Assembly: GCF_051020975.1 (NCBI RefSeq)
Contig: NC_135035.1
Location: 11,718,001 to 11,782,000, forward strand
Reading direction: 5' to 3'
Length of the DNA: 64,000 nucleotides
Source of the DNA: Osmia lignaria lignaria
Taxonomy: Eukaryota; Arthropoda; Insecta; Hymenoptera; Megachilidae
Made by a program: the position numbers and the translations under genes
The notes under the pieces: generated by a model
Database searches by the model: none
What the model was told of the DNA's origin: nothing
The model's input: only the letters and a program-made list of their open reading frames with translations
In this document: positions 36,124 to 46,861 of the stretch, in pieces
How positions within the stretch are numbered: position 1 is the first letter of the stretch
Layout: each line of letters starts with the position of its first letter

Positions 36124-39100
36124 GTAATCATGGGACGAATACGAGTAGCAGGCGGTATCTTCAATGTCCGGCACTAGTGACTATCGCGCATCTGAAGAAA
36201 TTCTTAGCCTTGAAATACAGTGTCGATATGACAAGATATGCCATCGAGATTTGTCATCGACGTGCTCCACTGCCGGAACACTGGACTCTTATGGACGTCG
36301 CGTATATTTACGCATGGAAAAGGGTATGATTTAATCGCCAAACATCTTAAATTTGTTTTTTCAATCTTCTGACGTTCGAATAATTGTTATTTCAGAATGC
36401 ACCAATGCGATTCTTTTATCGAGTAGCGTTGGAGGAGCAGAGATTAGAGGCACCTCCACACGACAGACCTTCCACGCCTGGTTTGGGCGCGAGTTTACCT
36501 CCCGTTGACGCTACCCTCGTAACAAGGGACAATGCTAACATGGAAACTATGGATAATAACGTCGAGGCTAGACTCGGAAACAATCGAGACGATATTTCCA
36601 GTGAAAAAGTTCGGTCACCGAGCGAACAGCCACGCGTGAAAGTCGCCAAGGAGGCTGAACCGAAGAAGGAACAACCGTTGAGTAACGCAGTGACCTCGAC
36701 GACCGTCACATCGACCACGGTTTCGATAGCAGCCTCGAAGACATTGTCTACGACCACGACGACCAACACAGTCGCGTCAACCGTATCGAACGAGACGAAC
36801 AAACAGGTGAAAACACCGATCAAGATACTGAAGAACCCGGATGGTCGGTACGAGGTCCTGAGAAGTCCGCCCGGTAGCTGGAACTCGAAGGAACAGAACG
36901 CTACAAGCAACTCCAGTCCAGAGTTTAGTGTCGTTAGCATAGGAAATGGGCAAAACTCGAACGGAGTGAAAATAACGTTGAAACAGTGTACACCAAATAA
37001 TACCAGTCCGAACAAGCCGAAAGTTATCAGCAACGTGTTGCTACATTGTGGTCAGGTGGAGAAGGATCCGTCTGGTTCGTTGGTCATTCAACAGTTACAG
37101 AGAGACAAGGATAAACAACAGGCAGAGAAACAAGAGAAGCAAAGACGCAGAGTTACTTTTGTGGAAAGATCAACTCCCGAGAAAACTACGACCAACAACG
37201 TGTTGAAGACCATACAGAAAAAGCCGGCAGAGCAACAGGAGAAGAAAAGATTCCTTCAGAGTTTCCAGTTGACTGCCAGAGAACCGGGATCGGATACAAC
37301 ACTGGAGTCTAGCTTCGAGTCGAATAAAGTGAACGTTGTTAACGAAATTAACGAGGCTTACAATAAAGGGAACGTTACTCCGAAAAAGGAGCAGGATAAA
37401 GTTGCAACCGAGTCATCGGGTAGCACGGACAATGCGAAGAGCAAAAACAATAGCGAAAACAACAGTGTAAATTCGACGAGTGCGAGCAAACGTGTAGCAA
37501 CGATAAGCGGTCTCGGCAATACGCGAGTGAACGCGAATAAACAGTGCAGTGACGTGGATACGTGTGTATTGAGTTATACGAAAAGCATCAACGCGAATAA
37601 CAGCTCTACAAAAGTGGACGTGTACACGTTCTCCAACGACCCTCCCATAGTTCCAGCAGGAGCGGTAAAGAGGAAATGCCCGCCTGGATTGCCTATCTGC
37701 GACGTTAAACGAAAGAGACAGCATCAGGTTCAAACTCAAAGCGCGAAGAAACAGACTACTACTGCTCCTCCATCACCTTCTGTACAGACTACTCCAAAAT
37801 CGCATCGGAAACTTGCCAACGAACAGCACGTTATACCTGCGAAAAGAGCGGCGAACATGATTGGAGAAGCTGGTCCTAGTCGAACACCCGTGTCTCAAAG
37901 TTCGAAATCTTCCTCTAGCCCTGTACTCTCGAATGACACGAGAAACATACTGGACGGCTGCGGGCTCAACATTCCCGCCAGTCTGAGTATCACTCTCACA
38001 GCACCCAAGTCTCCAGGTAACAGCGGAGGTAGTTTCCCTGAAGCGAACGACTCGAAAGATAACCGCAAGAACACACTGGGGAAAGTCAGTCCTAGCATTA
38101 CTTTGAACGACAGGTCCGTGGATCCACGTGTACTGAAAGCGTTGAAAGCTGGACAAATCAGAATGCCTGCCCCGCCAAAACCGAGACAGACTAAATCGGA
38201 ACGCGAAGGAGGTCAGCAACGACAAGCAACTCCTTCGAAACGAAAAAGAGAGCAAGATTCGAGGGATATATTGGATCTTAGCGGAGGAAAGAAAGTGGAT
38301 ATGCATCCGTTGAGAATACCTCAACCAGTAACGAAACTGAAGGCAAAATCAACGATCAGAGACAGCATGCCAAGTATTTCGGATCAAGGGCAAGTTGTGA
38401 CGTTAATGGGTGGTCACAGGTACTATCGAGCACCGCCTGGTTCTTTAACTCCAGCGGCGCATCGAGTGAGCGATTGTCCTCTACCTACGCCATCCCGTAC
38501 ACCGGTCTACGCACCTGGACTTTCTAGTCCTCTAAGTAGCAGCAGATCGAACACCAATCTCTCCTCTGTTTTCCCCAGTCTGCAGAGTCTTTACGCTCTG
38601 AGCCAAGCACCGAATCTCCAACAGTTTCAAATGGACGCGAGACTGAGACTACCTCGACCAGCAGATTCTTCCAACACCGATAATCGAAGCGTAAATAGCA
38701 ACGTAACCAGCAAAAGTCATCTAGCTGCTCAATGTGCGCCAGTTAAACCTGCCAGATCATCTATAGCACCTCTTGCTGTTCCTATTACCAAACAGCAACA
38801 GCAACAACAACAACCACAGACAAACGAGAAATCCTCGTCTACCAGTTGTCTAACCAGGCCAGTCACCAGCGATGCGAATAAAACACCCACGTTTCACAAC
38901 AACGAACCCCTCGATTCCACCGAGTCCGCGCAACAATTATTGTCCGTCCAAACCAAGTACTCACCGGTTACGGAAAGCGACAATCGATTTTCGCCTCAAA
39001 GTTCCAACAACAGCACCGCGATCCTCGAGAACAAATCGTCTACCGATGAAAGCCACGATTCCAACTCGGAGACGAGTAACGATGCTAGAAAGGAACCGGA

Positions 39101-39866
39101 TAATTCGTCGCGACAGACACCTAATCGCGAAGCAGCCAGCCCTAGGGTATCCTCCACGGCCTCTCCATCTCCACCGCCTGCAGACAACAACGCGAACACG
39201 ACCAACAGCGAAAACTCTAATAATCGTAAGGACAATACGAGCACAGCCTCGAACGGCATCGACAACGATCTACCCGCACCCAGTCCAACGAAAAATATGG
39301 CTGCTGAGGTATCGAGCAGCAAATCACCAGCTAGCCCGGATTCTAGCTCGGTAACCATCGAAAGTCCTTCCAGCAAGAGCTGTGCCACGGTGGAACAAGC
39401 ATTTCCTTCTCCATCTGCCGCGTCAGAAGCGGCAAAGACTTTGGAACACTCGACGAAAACCGACAACAACGTCGTCGTCGTCGTCGAAGACTCGACGAAT
39501 GAGAACGAGAACGAGAACGAGAACGAGAACGAGAATGAGAACGAGAACGAGAACGAGAACGAAAACGAGAACGAGAACGAGAAGAAGGCTTCCTTCAAGC
39601 ATATAGACGCGAAACAATTGACCTCGGAAATGTTTCAAAAACGATTGTTGGCTGCGTTCCCTTCCAACGAGTGGGCTAACAATCCGGTAGCCGCCGAACA
39701 TCTTGGGAATTTTTTAAAAAGTTTAAACGCGTCTATCAAATCGGACACTAACAAGTTGGATAGCTTGAAATCGGAGAAGATCGAAAGTGGCCAACTAGCG
39801 TGCAACGAACCGACTCGTTTGAATAACGAAGCTTCGTCAAAGCCGCGGACGGACGTCGTCGAATAA
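35153..39866 (+). CDS. Psc: Polycomb PCGF protein, Psc-like (second copy)
   Basis: PRC1 RING-RAWUL protein of 1401 aa, similar in build to Drosophila Psc. Exons: 35153-35267, 35347-35437, 35722-35825, 35899-36323, 36396-39866; the total is 4206 nt. RING ligands are C19, C22, C35, H37, C40, C43, C54 and C57, followed by ADKALQDIVYKLVPGLY and a RAWUL split by a poly-Asn insert (~156-178). RAWUL resumes at RRYLQCPALVTIAHLKKFL and ends WKR|NAPMRFFYRV. The last exon encodes ~1150 disordered residues with Thr-, Ser- and Asn-rich stretches, a short poly-Gln, a (NE)n tract and a more ordered-looking C-terminal stretch with FQKRLLAAFPSNEW. The final region before the repeat contains VDPRVLKALKAG and LRIPQP, which are echoed in the upstream paralogue. 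A 5' UTR acceptor ends at 35112. The start is the first ATG of the exon and sits just before conserved RING sequence. Confidence 0.93.
36069..36122. repeat. AAT/AAC trinucleotide run encoding poly-Asn
   Basis: Imperfect then perfect AAT repeat within exon 4 of the second Psc-like gene, coding for about 16 consecutive Asn. It lies in the linker just before the RAWUL domain and is likely to vary in length. Confidence 0.9.
39498..39585. repeat. GAGAAC hexamer array encoding (Asn-Glu)n
   Basis: Around fourteen tandem copies of a 6-bp unit GAGAAC with a few point changes (one GAGAAT, one GAAAAC). It encodes an alternating Glu-Asn tract in the C-terminal part of the second Psc-like protein. It is directly preceded by a GTC run encoding five Val. 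Confidence 0.92.
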
Positions 39867-41817
39867 TTTACCATCGTAAATTATAAATAAGATAGCTACA
39901 TCACTGCCAGATACTAACTGTAACGTTATCGAATGACTTTTAGCGTGAATGTATGACCGATTTGTGTAACTATCTGAAAAGATTTTCTAATAGAAGGCGG
40001 CCGTACGCGCGTCGTACGATACAGGGAAAATAAAACACAGCACGGACACGCTGGTGACATTATTTTTTCAAATTTTTTAAGAACACGCATATTTCATGAA
40101 CTTTCATCCGTACGTTGTTGCTTACTCGATAATTAGCAACGATTCTACGAGTAGTCGCTCGATTTTTACAAGGGATCATGAAATTTTTCTTTCCGTACGA
40201 ACGAACGATACAAAGAGTGTTACGGGAACCATTGGGTTCATGATTTCCATTTGCGTGAAAGAAATAGATAATCGTTCCTACCTCGGTCCACGTTAGAAAT
40301 ACGAAAAAGTACCTCGCATCGTGTTCGAATCTGATACCGTGATTTATTTGGACAAATTATTTATACTTAAATAGTATAATGAAGCACAACGAAAATTTAT
40401 TTTAGACGATACGAATTTGCTTTCCTATTCGCTCTACAGGTAACAGAGTATGATACGTGTACGTAACGAAAAACATAGGGACCGAAAAGTTGAGAGAGAA
40501 AGAAAATTAGAAATACAATTAATCGTATTATGTATGAGCGATATATATATATACATACATGGTATAATGTTAGGTATTTTTATTTACTTTGCGTTACGTT
40601 TCACTATTAGTTACTACTATGTATACGTTGTATGATAATTGTTACGTTATGCGACTGTATTATATACAACTGTATTATTTCTTTATCTGTATATATTTAT
40701 AATTATACTAGTGCGTCGTTTTTTTGCGGGATGTACGCAAAATCCTATTACTTTTTAAGCTCAAAATCATTCAATTCGAATCGATCAAAGTTCGTGTAAA
40801 ATTAATTGAAACCAAAATTTTTCGAATATAGCTGTATGAATGTTAATTTTCAACAACAACAACCTGACATGTAATAACGAAAGAAAATATCATTATATAC
40901 TTAAACATGAAATTGTTATAATTCTTTATATTTATTCCATATCGAAAATATTTCGCGCACATTCGAACGTTTGAAATGAGGCAGCCATTTATTTCTGTAA
41001 TGGCGGCGTATTGCAAGGACACGCCGTTTCGAATTGAATTTTTGCATGATTCGTAATAAGTGTAAAGATAACACTTACCAATTTGTTGTGGATTTGAGTT
41101 CGTCAGCAGTAGCAGGAAGATTAATGTCTCTGTAACAGAAAATAATAGAGTAATATTAGAAAAAAAAGATTTTTTGTAAGTTTCGAAGCATCAACGCTTG
41201 AACGTGCGTCACGATTTTGGATTATGGATGAAAAAAGTTTGTTTCCGGGGCATAAGATGTAAAAAATACAATACCTTGAATGTTAAGCAACGTATCTTCC
41301 TATCTTGAATTATATGTCACCACTTTGCACTACTTTTAAAACACTTTTTCACTAAATATTTGAAACTTTCGGAGAAAGCAACTTCGCGCTACGGCGTTCC
41401 GCAAACCACTGAGTAATGTCTCCTCCCGGAAGTAATGGCTGATCAGACGAATGCATGAACCATTTTCATAATAGTGTATATATTATTTTTCGTAAAAACT
41501 TAATACATTAATAATCATATAAGAAGAAAAACATGTTTGTAACTAAATAAAATATTTATTCTTTTTAATACCATAATGATATTAATAAAAATAAAAGATG
41601 GTGAAACATCCGGTTTTTAAAGCAGACCGTAGCGCCATTCGAAGGAGGGAATTTTTCGAGAATTATGTTTCTCTAGTCTAATAAGGCCCGTATGTGTAAC
41701 TTTAAGGTTATATATTTTCGGAGGTATGGTATTCCAGAAAATGAAAGGTTAACCTTTTGTGTGATAAGTGTTTAAATGAGTAAAAGTTTTAAGTTTGTTT
41801 AACCGTTGCAAGATAAA
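39867..41817. other. Intergenic region, Psc-like 3' end to cyclin L
   Basis: Holds the 3' UTR of the second Psc-like gene up to at least ~40.05 kb and the promoter of cyclin L near its right end. It is AT-rich with TA-rich simple sequence near 40,540. Between ~40,960 and ~41,280 there are splice-like signals on the minus strand flanking a 46-nt stretch, but no convincing coding product. ETS-like CCGGAAGT occurs near 41,427. Confidence 0.5.
40029..40034 (+). promoter_or_regulatory. Candidate poly(A) signal for the second Psc-like gene
   Basis: First clear AATAAA after the stop codon, 163 nt downstream. No cleavage evidence is available from sequence alone. Confidence 0.4.
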
Positions 41818-43350
41818 ATGAGTAATACGAAAGAAAATTCTACAGCTCCAGCAAAAAATACACCTATAGGAAATACGAAACCTTACGGAAAGATCGTATT
41901 AACGTTGCAAAATTGTCTTTTACCTGAAGAAAAGCTTAATTCGACGCCGTCTCATTTAGACGGTTTGGATGCTGAAACCGAAACTGATCTAAGGATATTA
42001 GGATGCGAACTTATACAAACAGCTGGCATTTTGCTGAAACTACCGCAGGTTTGTGATCTCAATTGAAAGTAAACAAAATGTTTGTAAACGCTATAACCTC
42101 TATAACCTCTAACCCAATAATCATTATTTCTTTTATTGCTTTAAATAGGTTGCAATGGCTACAGGACAAGTAATATTTCAACGATTTTATTACAGTAAAT
42201 CCTTAGTTAGACATAATATGGAAACAACTGCAATGGGTTGTGTTTGTTTAGCTAGTAAAATTGAAGAGGCACCTAGACGTATCAGGGATGTTATTAATGT
42301 ATTTAATCATATAAAACAAGTCTCCAGTCAAAAGTAAATATAACTTTGTTTTTAATGTTATTATCTATTGTATTGTATACATATAAGAAATTTATATTTT
42401 TTTATAAATTATTTATTTCAGACCGATACAACCAGTGATCCTTGATCAAAATTATGTAGCTTTAAAGAATCAAGTGATTAAATCTGAGAGAAGAGTATTG
42501 AAGGAATTAGGCTTTTGTGTTCATGTAAAACATCCTCACAAAATTATTGTTATGTATTTACAAGTATTAGGATATGAGAAAAATCATGCTCTAATGCAAC
42601 AGTGCTGGAATTATATGAATGATTCCTTAAGATCTGATGTATTCTTAAGACATCAGCCTGAAACAGTCGCCTGTGCATGCGTATATTTGGGAGCAAGACA
42701 ACTTCAACTACCTTTGCCTACTTCACCTGCTTGGTTTTCCCTTTTTAAAGTTAACGAAGCGTCAATTAGAGATGTTTGTCGTCGTATATTACGACTATAT
42801 TTTCGACCTCGTGTTAAACCAGAACAGTTAGAGAAACGCGTAGAAGAACTTCGTCGTCAATACGAAGAAGCTAGAACGAAAGCAAGAGGGGGTGATGTTG
42901 ATAGTCACACACCAAGTCCACCACTGCCTAAACATCATAATGCGTGGGGCGGATTTATTAGCCGTAGCGGTACACACGCGGCACCCGAACGTACAAAGTC
43001 TCCTAGGTAGAGTATCGCTGAGACACCGTAGAAAATTTTATTTCATTAATCTATCATTTATCATTTGATATATTTAATATGCAGAACCTTTATGTTTATG
43101 CAGGCGCTCAAAGTCCCCAAGTACTTCACCATCTAGGGGTGAAGGAACAAAACATTCCAAGAGAAAGAAACATAGTAGAAGCAGATCTCGCAGTCATAGT
43201 CATGGACGTTCTCGGAAACCGAAGAAGGCTCAACGAAGGCGATCTGGCAGCCATAAATCCTCCCGTAGTCGTTATAGATCGCGTAGTCGATCTCGGGATA
43301 GAGATGTAGAAAAATCAAGTAAACATCGCAGCAAACACAGACGGCATTGA
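41818..43350 (+). CDS. CycL: Cyclin L (CCNL1/2-type)
   Basis: Transcription- and splicing-linked cyclin, partner of CDK11, in nuclear speckles. Exons: 41818-42048, 42149-42333, 42422-43006, 43104-43350; the total is 415 aa. The N-terminus (KIVLTLQNCLLPEEKL) and the first cyclin box (about residues 60-160, with METTAMGCVCLASKIEEAPRR) are diagnostic for cyclin L; the second box follows (VFLRHQPETVACACVYLGAR). The last exon encodes an Arg/Ser-rich domain with repeated RSRSR and HSHGRSRK, ending RSKHRRH. If the last intron is retained, translation stops directly after SPR, giving an isoform without the RS tail. A second AG 19 nt upstream of the chosen acceptor would shift frame. The start ATG follows an in-frame TAA and precedes conserved sequence. 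Confidence 0.95.
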
Positions 43351-43678
43351 GCTGTTCAATGTATAAAATATTGTTTAAACCATTACGAGTGACACTGCAA
43401 TCACGTTAGCAGTTGGATCCATTTTATATAATATAATATGGGGCCTTTTTTTACCTCTGTTAATTAATATGCAACTTGAACAGGACAATTCATTTCTACT
43501 GTATGATACATATCTTGAGTTATAATAATTTAAAAATGATAACAGTAGATTTAAAAGAAATTATTTCTAAAAACATTAAGTCGAAAGTACCTCAAGAAAA
43601 GCGGTACATTACCGAAAGAAAAATATTACAAATAACGATACTTAAGAAGGCGTGTATTTAATACAAATACAACTTGAA

Positions 43679-43684
43679 AATAAA
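43679..43684 (+). promoter_or_regulatory. Cyclin L poly(A) signal next to the LRRC51 stop
   Basis: AATAAA 329 nt after the cyclin L stop. It lies only 9 nt from the stop codon of the convergent LRRC51-like gene, so the two 3' UTRs probably overlap. The stretch 43351-43678 is otherwise AT-rich 3' UTR with no gene. Confidence 0.6.
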
Positions 43685-43693
43685 GTTTTATAT

Positions 43694-44375
43694 TCATGTA
43701 CTACTGTGTATCATTTTACGAAAACCAACAGGTGCAGCTTTTTTCCTTTCGTCTGAAAGTACTGGCGAAAAGTCTATCGTTGTCAATTGTGGAAGAATAT
43801 GAACGATATATCCCCTATAATCCAGAAGATGTTGAATAGGATTTCCATGCAATGTTAAAGATTTAAGGTTGCGTAAACCTTTCAGTTTCACAACATCATT
43901 GATATCCGAAATATTGTTTCCATGTAAATAGAATATTTTCAAATTCGGGAAATGCACGATATCATCACCGATACTGCTTATTTCATTATAGGAAAGATCA
44001 AGCCAGCTAAGGTGTGCAGGTTCATCGAGAAGTTTGCGCACAAGGTTTTCGAATCCCTCCATTGAAATTAATAAATTATTGCTTAACCATAATGAACATG
44101 TTATAAAACGATCTGCAGATGTTCGTAATGGAACTTTACCCGTCCGTACCGCTTGTGGCCGTTTACCTGCTAATTCTCTTGTAATAATATGAAAATTAAT
44201 TGTATACATAATTGTAGTAATACATGCAATTTTATAATAATCTCATACCGTCTAACATACCATTCATTGTGGTTGCTTTTTTAAATGACAAGTCCAATGG
44301 AACAGCTATCAACATTTCTTGTTGTTCGTTTCGTCTGTAATCAGAAAGTACATCCTTGTTAGGAATGGTATCCAT
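43694..44375 (-). CDS. LRRC51: Leucine-rich repeat protein, LRRC51-like
   Basis: 195-aa leucine-rich-repeat protein resembling vertebrate LRRC51 (about 190 aa), a cilium-linked protein of unclear molecular role. Exons on the minus strand: 44375-44261 and 44166-43694, joined in phase 1. The N-terminal part has VPLDLSFKKA; then come TCSLWLSNN, LSWLDLSYNEIS, LKIFYLHGNNIS and LKSLTLHGNPI, regular LRR units with the LxxLxLxxN pattern, and a cap with YRGYIVHILPQLTTIDFS. The match to LRRC51 is in the order and wording of these repeats (SLWLxNN, LDLSxN, LYLHGN, LTLHGNP, FDFS). It is head-to-head with borealin across ~505 bp and tail-to-tail with cyclin L. Confidence 0.85.
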
Positions 44376-44880
44376 TTTAATTTATTGAATATTGTTTAAT
44401 AAAATTCTCAAGCAAATTTAAAAGTCACATGTCAGTTCTGAATATTATTATCAAAATTTTTCGTTTTCATGTAACTATCGCCATATAGATAGTCACTTAT
44501 CAAATAATAATGTTGTTGTATGTATGTATGTATGTATGTATGTATATTCTTAATTGCGCATACTTATTTTCAAAAAGTTACCGCCGCTTTCAATTTAAAC
44601 TAAACACATTTTTTCAATATATTTCTGAACACTCGAAATGTAATACAGATAAACGACGCTAGAGCGGTTACTTCAAGAACTTACAGTTCTGTCATTTGTG
44701 TGATCAGTGGCATTAAATTATAAACATTTAACGGCGGTAACTGGAATCCACCAAAACATTGAATTGATATAAGTCAAGATTTTGTAAATAACCAAATCTA
44801 CAGAATTCATTTAGACGATAAATAACTCGTGCGATACGAGGAAGAAGTAATTAGATTAGATTCCTTTGTATCTATTGAAA
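44376..44880. promoter_or_regulatory. Shared divergent promoter, LRRC51-like / borealin
   Basis: 505 bp separate the two start codons. The interval is AT-rich, contains a TGTA microsatellite and no ORF. With both 5' UTRs inside it, it is probably a bidirectional promoter; core elements cannot be fixed by eye. Confidence 0.55.
44517..44546. repeat. (TGTA)n microsatellite
   Basis: Seven or so perfect TGTA tetramers in the promoter interval between the LRRC51-like gene and borealin. Confidence 0.9.
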
Positions 44881-45756
44881 ATGCCACGGACGAAAAATGT
44901 TCGGAAACCAGAACAGGAACGGGAACGGAATCTTACAAAAGAAAGTAATTTATTAATGAGAGATTTTGAGCGTCAGGCACATTTACGAATTTTAAAGCAG
45001 GAAGGAGAAGGAAAAATGTCAATAAAAAGTTATATAAATTTTATTGATGTTACTCTTTCCCGACTTCCGTCGGAGATACGGGAGATGACTCTCGGTGAAA
45101 TACTCAACTGTGAAGTTGATAATGAAGAAAAAGAAAATTGCAACGAAGTTTCGTCGTCAGTCGATGACTATTCATTAGCATCAGTTCCAACGAAAGTAAA
45201 AGGGAAGAAAAATAGAATTACTGCGTCTGACGATGGATACGTAACCGAGGGTGTCGCCACAACACGCTTGTCAAGAGCTCCAAAAATTACAGAACCTATC
45301 CCTGCTAGTAAAACACATAGCAGTTCAAGAAACAGTAGGGCTAAGCTTAGTCAAGCTAGCCAAGAGTGTAAGACTGTAAAAAAGATAAGTAAACAAGAAA
45401 GGAATAAAGAATCAATAAAATCTAATAAATTTATAACACCTGCAACTCTAAAACCCGGAAATCATGAATTTGGTCTTATAACGCCAAAAATTAAACCTAA
45501 TACACCATTGAACGTATTAAGACGTCCACGACAAGGGGAAATGGTTCTTAGCATGCAAGGTAGTCCATTATTAGTTTCTTCAATTGTTCGGGAAAATACA
45601 GCCAATATTAATGTACCTTTGGCTAATGGTAATGTTATATCTTTATTACCTAATGATGGTTTACGTATGTCACATATTCCTCAATTAGATCCAGAAACTA
45701 TGAGACAATTAGAAACTCTAAAGAATCATATTGAGACAGTTATCTCTGCAAATTAA
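44881..45756 (+). CDS. borr: Borealin (CDCA8/Dasra), chromosomal passenger complex
   Basis: 291-aa protein from a single exon. Borealin binds survivin and INCENP and targets Aurora B to centromeres and the midzone. Evidence: the basic start MPRTKNVRK, an N-terminal helical segment (LLMRDFERQAHLRILKQEG, then LPSEIREMTLGEIL) matching the family pattern FLKDFDREVEIR ... LPKALREM, a charged disordered middle, and a C-terminal module with RRPRQGEMVLSMQGSPL, VPLANGNVISLL and QLDPETMRQLETLKNHI. These correspond in order to the human C-terminal elements ISGNGSPL, VPVGGGESLRLL and LDPEALGNIKKL. It is close to the human length (280 aa). The chosen ATG is the first in frame; an earlier TTG is not needed. 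Confidence 0.88.
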   Translation: MPRTKNVRKPEQERERNLTKESNLLMRDFERQAHLRILKQEGEGKMSIKSYINFIDVTLSRLPSEIREMTLGEILNCEVDNEEKENCNEVSSSVDDYSLASVPTKVKGKKNRITASDDGYVTEGVATTRLSRAPKITEPIPASKTHSSSRNSRAKLSQASQECKTVKKISKQERNKESIKSNKFITPATLKPGNHEFGLITPKIKPNTPLNVLRRPRQGEMVLSMQGSPLLVSSIVRENTANINVPLANGNVISLLPNDGLRMSHIPQLDPETMRQLETLKNHIETVISAN

Positions 45757-46861
45757 GTATATGTGTATTTTGGTCATTTTGGTTACAACTTTATTATAAG
45801 TAACACCTTTTAAATAAACCAAATTACATCAAGTTTAATATATTCAAATAGCATTTACCATTATTTTTTATACCTTCACATGTATAAGATTTTAGAATAA
45901 TAAGGAACAAGTATTATTTTTTTAGAAGTTAATACTTAAAAATAAAATAATATAGTGATATACATGTATGCTTTCACACAATTATAATAAAGACTTGACT
46001 ATATCCAATATCTTATAGAATTATATCTGTTGTATACTACAGATGAAATTAGAAAATTAAGTATGACAGATTCTCCTATACATTTATTATATAATTGTAC
46101 TGTACATTTTTTCAATAAAATAATAATAATTCAGAAAACACTGTTATACTTTTCAAAACAGTAAATGTATCGCATTCGATAGGCGGTAAATCCGAAGCGC
46201 CTAAGTAGCATGTATATATACATATATGCTAATCGTAAGCGTACATGCGCATACAAGTATATCTATCTGTCAAACGAACGATATTATTTGCATTTTTAGA
46301 CTTTGTATAGCAATAGTGTGTCTAGATCGCATAAAATCATGTATGAAATATCTTAGTGTCTTTTCTGATAAGTATAAACTAATGTAGTTATCCTATGGTT
46401 TATCGTAATTTGTCATTTTCTATATTATTCGCTGTACAACAGCACTATTAAATGTGTACAAAGTGAATTAAGAATGGCTAAATATACACTGCTGAGTTTG
46501 TTAATACAAATTTCCAAGCGATTTACAATGGATTTTTCTTAAGTTTATCTCAAATGACATTAAGTTCGTGTTCTTTTATGGTCGAACCTATATATACCTC
46601 GCTGCAATTGAAAGGTTTCAAAGAAAAACAACGAATGTATCGTTTCATATTCCTTCACAAATAGCTGATAGTATTATAATTATATATTATAAAATGTAAG
46701 CTAACCTTCAAAGAACAACCTTATATATACTTCTAAATATTATTTAATTTAAACTATGTATAAAAATTTGTGTTCATTTTGATTATAGAAACATACATAG
46801 TAATTTCCTTCTAAATATAAGATAGATATGTTTGAGAAGCTGTTGTAGTATCAAATTCAAC
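45757..46861. other. AT-rich intergenic region, borealin to HPS3
   Basis: Very AT-rich, no coding or RNA gene seen. It contains the borealin 3' UTR on the left and the HPS3 5' UTR/promoter on the right. Confidence 0.6.
45813..45818 (+). promoter_or_regulatory. Borealin poly(A) signal
   Basis: AATAAA 57 nt after the borealin stop codon in a suitable AT-rich context. Confidence 0.6.

Noticed and set aside
37413..39598. Antisense frames inside the Psc-like last exon, including a Phe-Ser repeat protein
   Set aside because: They are shadows of the coding strand; the Phe-Ser repeat is just the complement of the GAGAAC array.
40960..41280. Minus-strand splice-like signals around a 46-nt stretch and a 43-codon basic ORF upstream of cyclin L
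   Set aside because: No coherent protein could be assembled and no family match was seen; a short noncoding antisense transcript is possible but not supported.
43079..43309. Plus-strand 76-codon frame over the cyclin L last exon
   Set aside because: The RS-domain frame of the same bases is clearly the coding one and joins in phase to exon 3.
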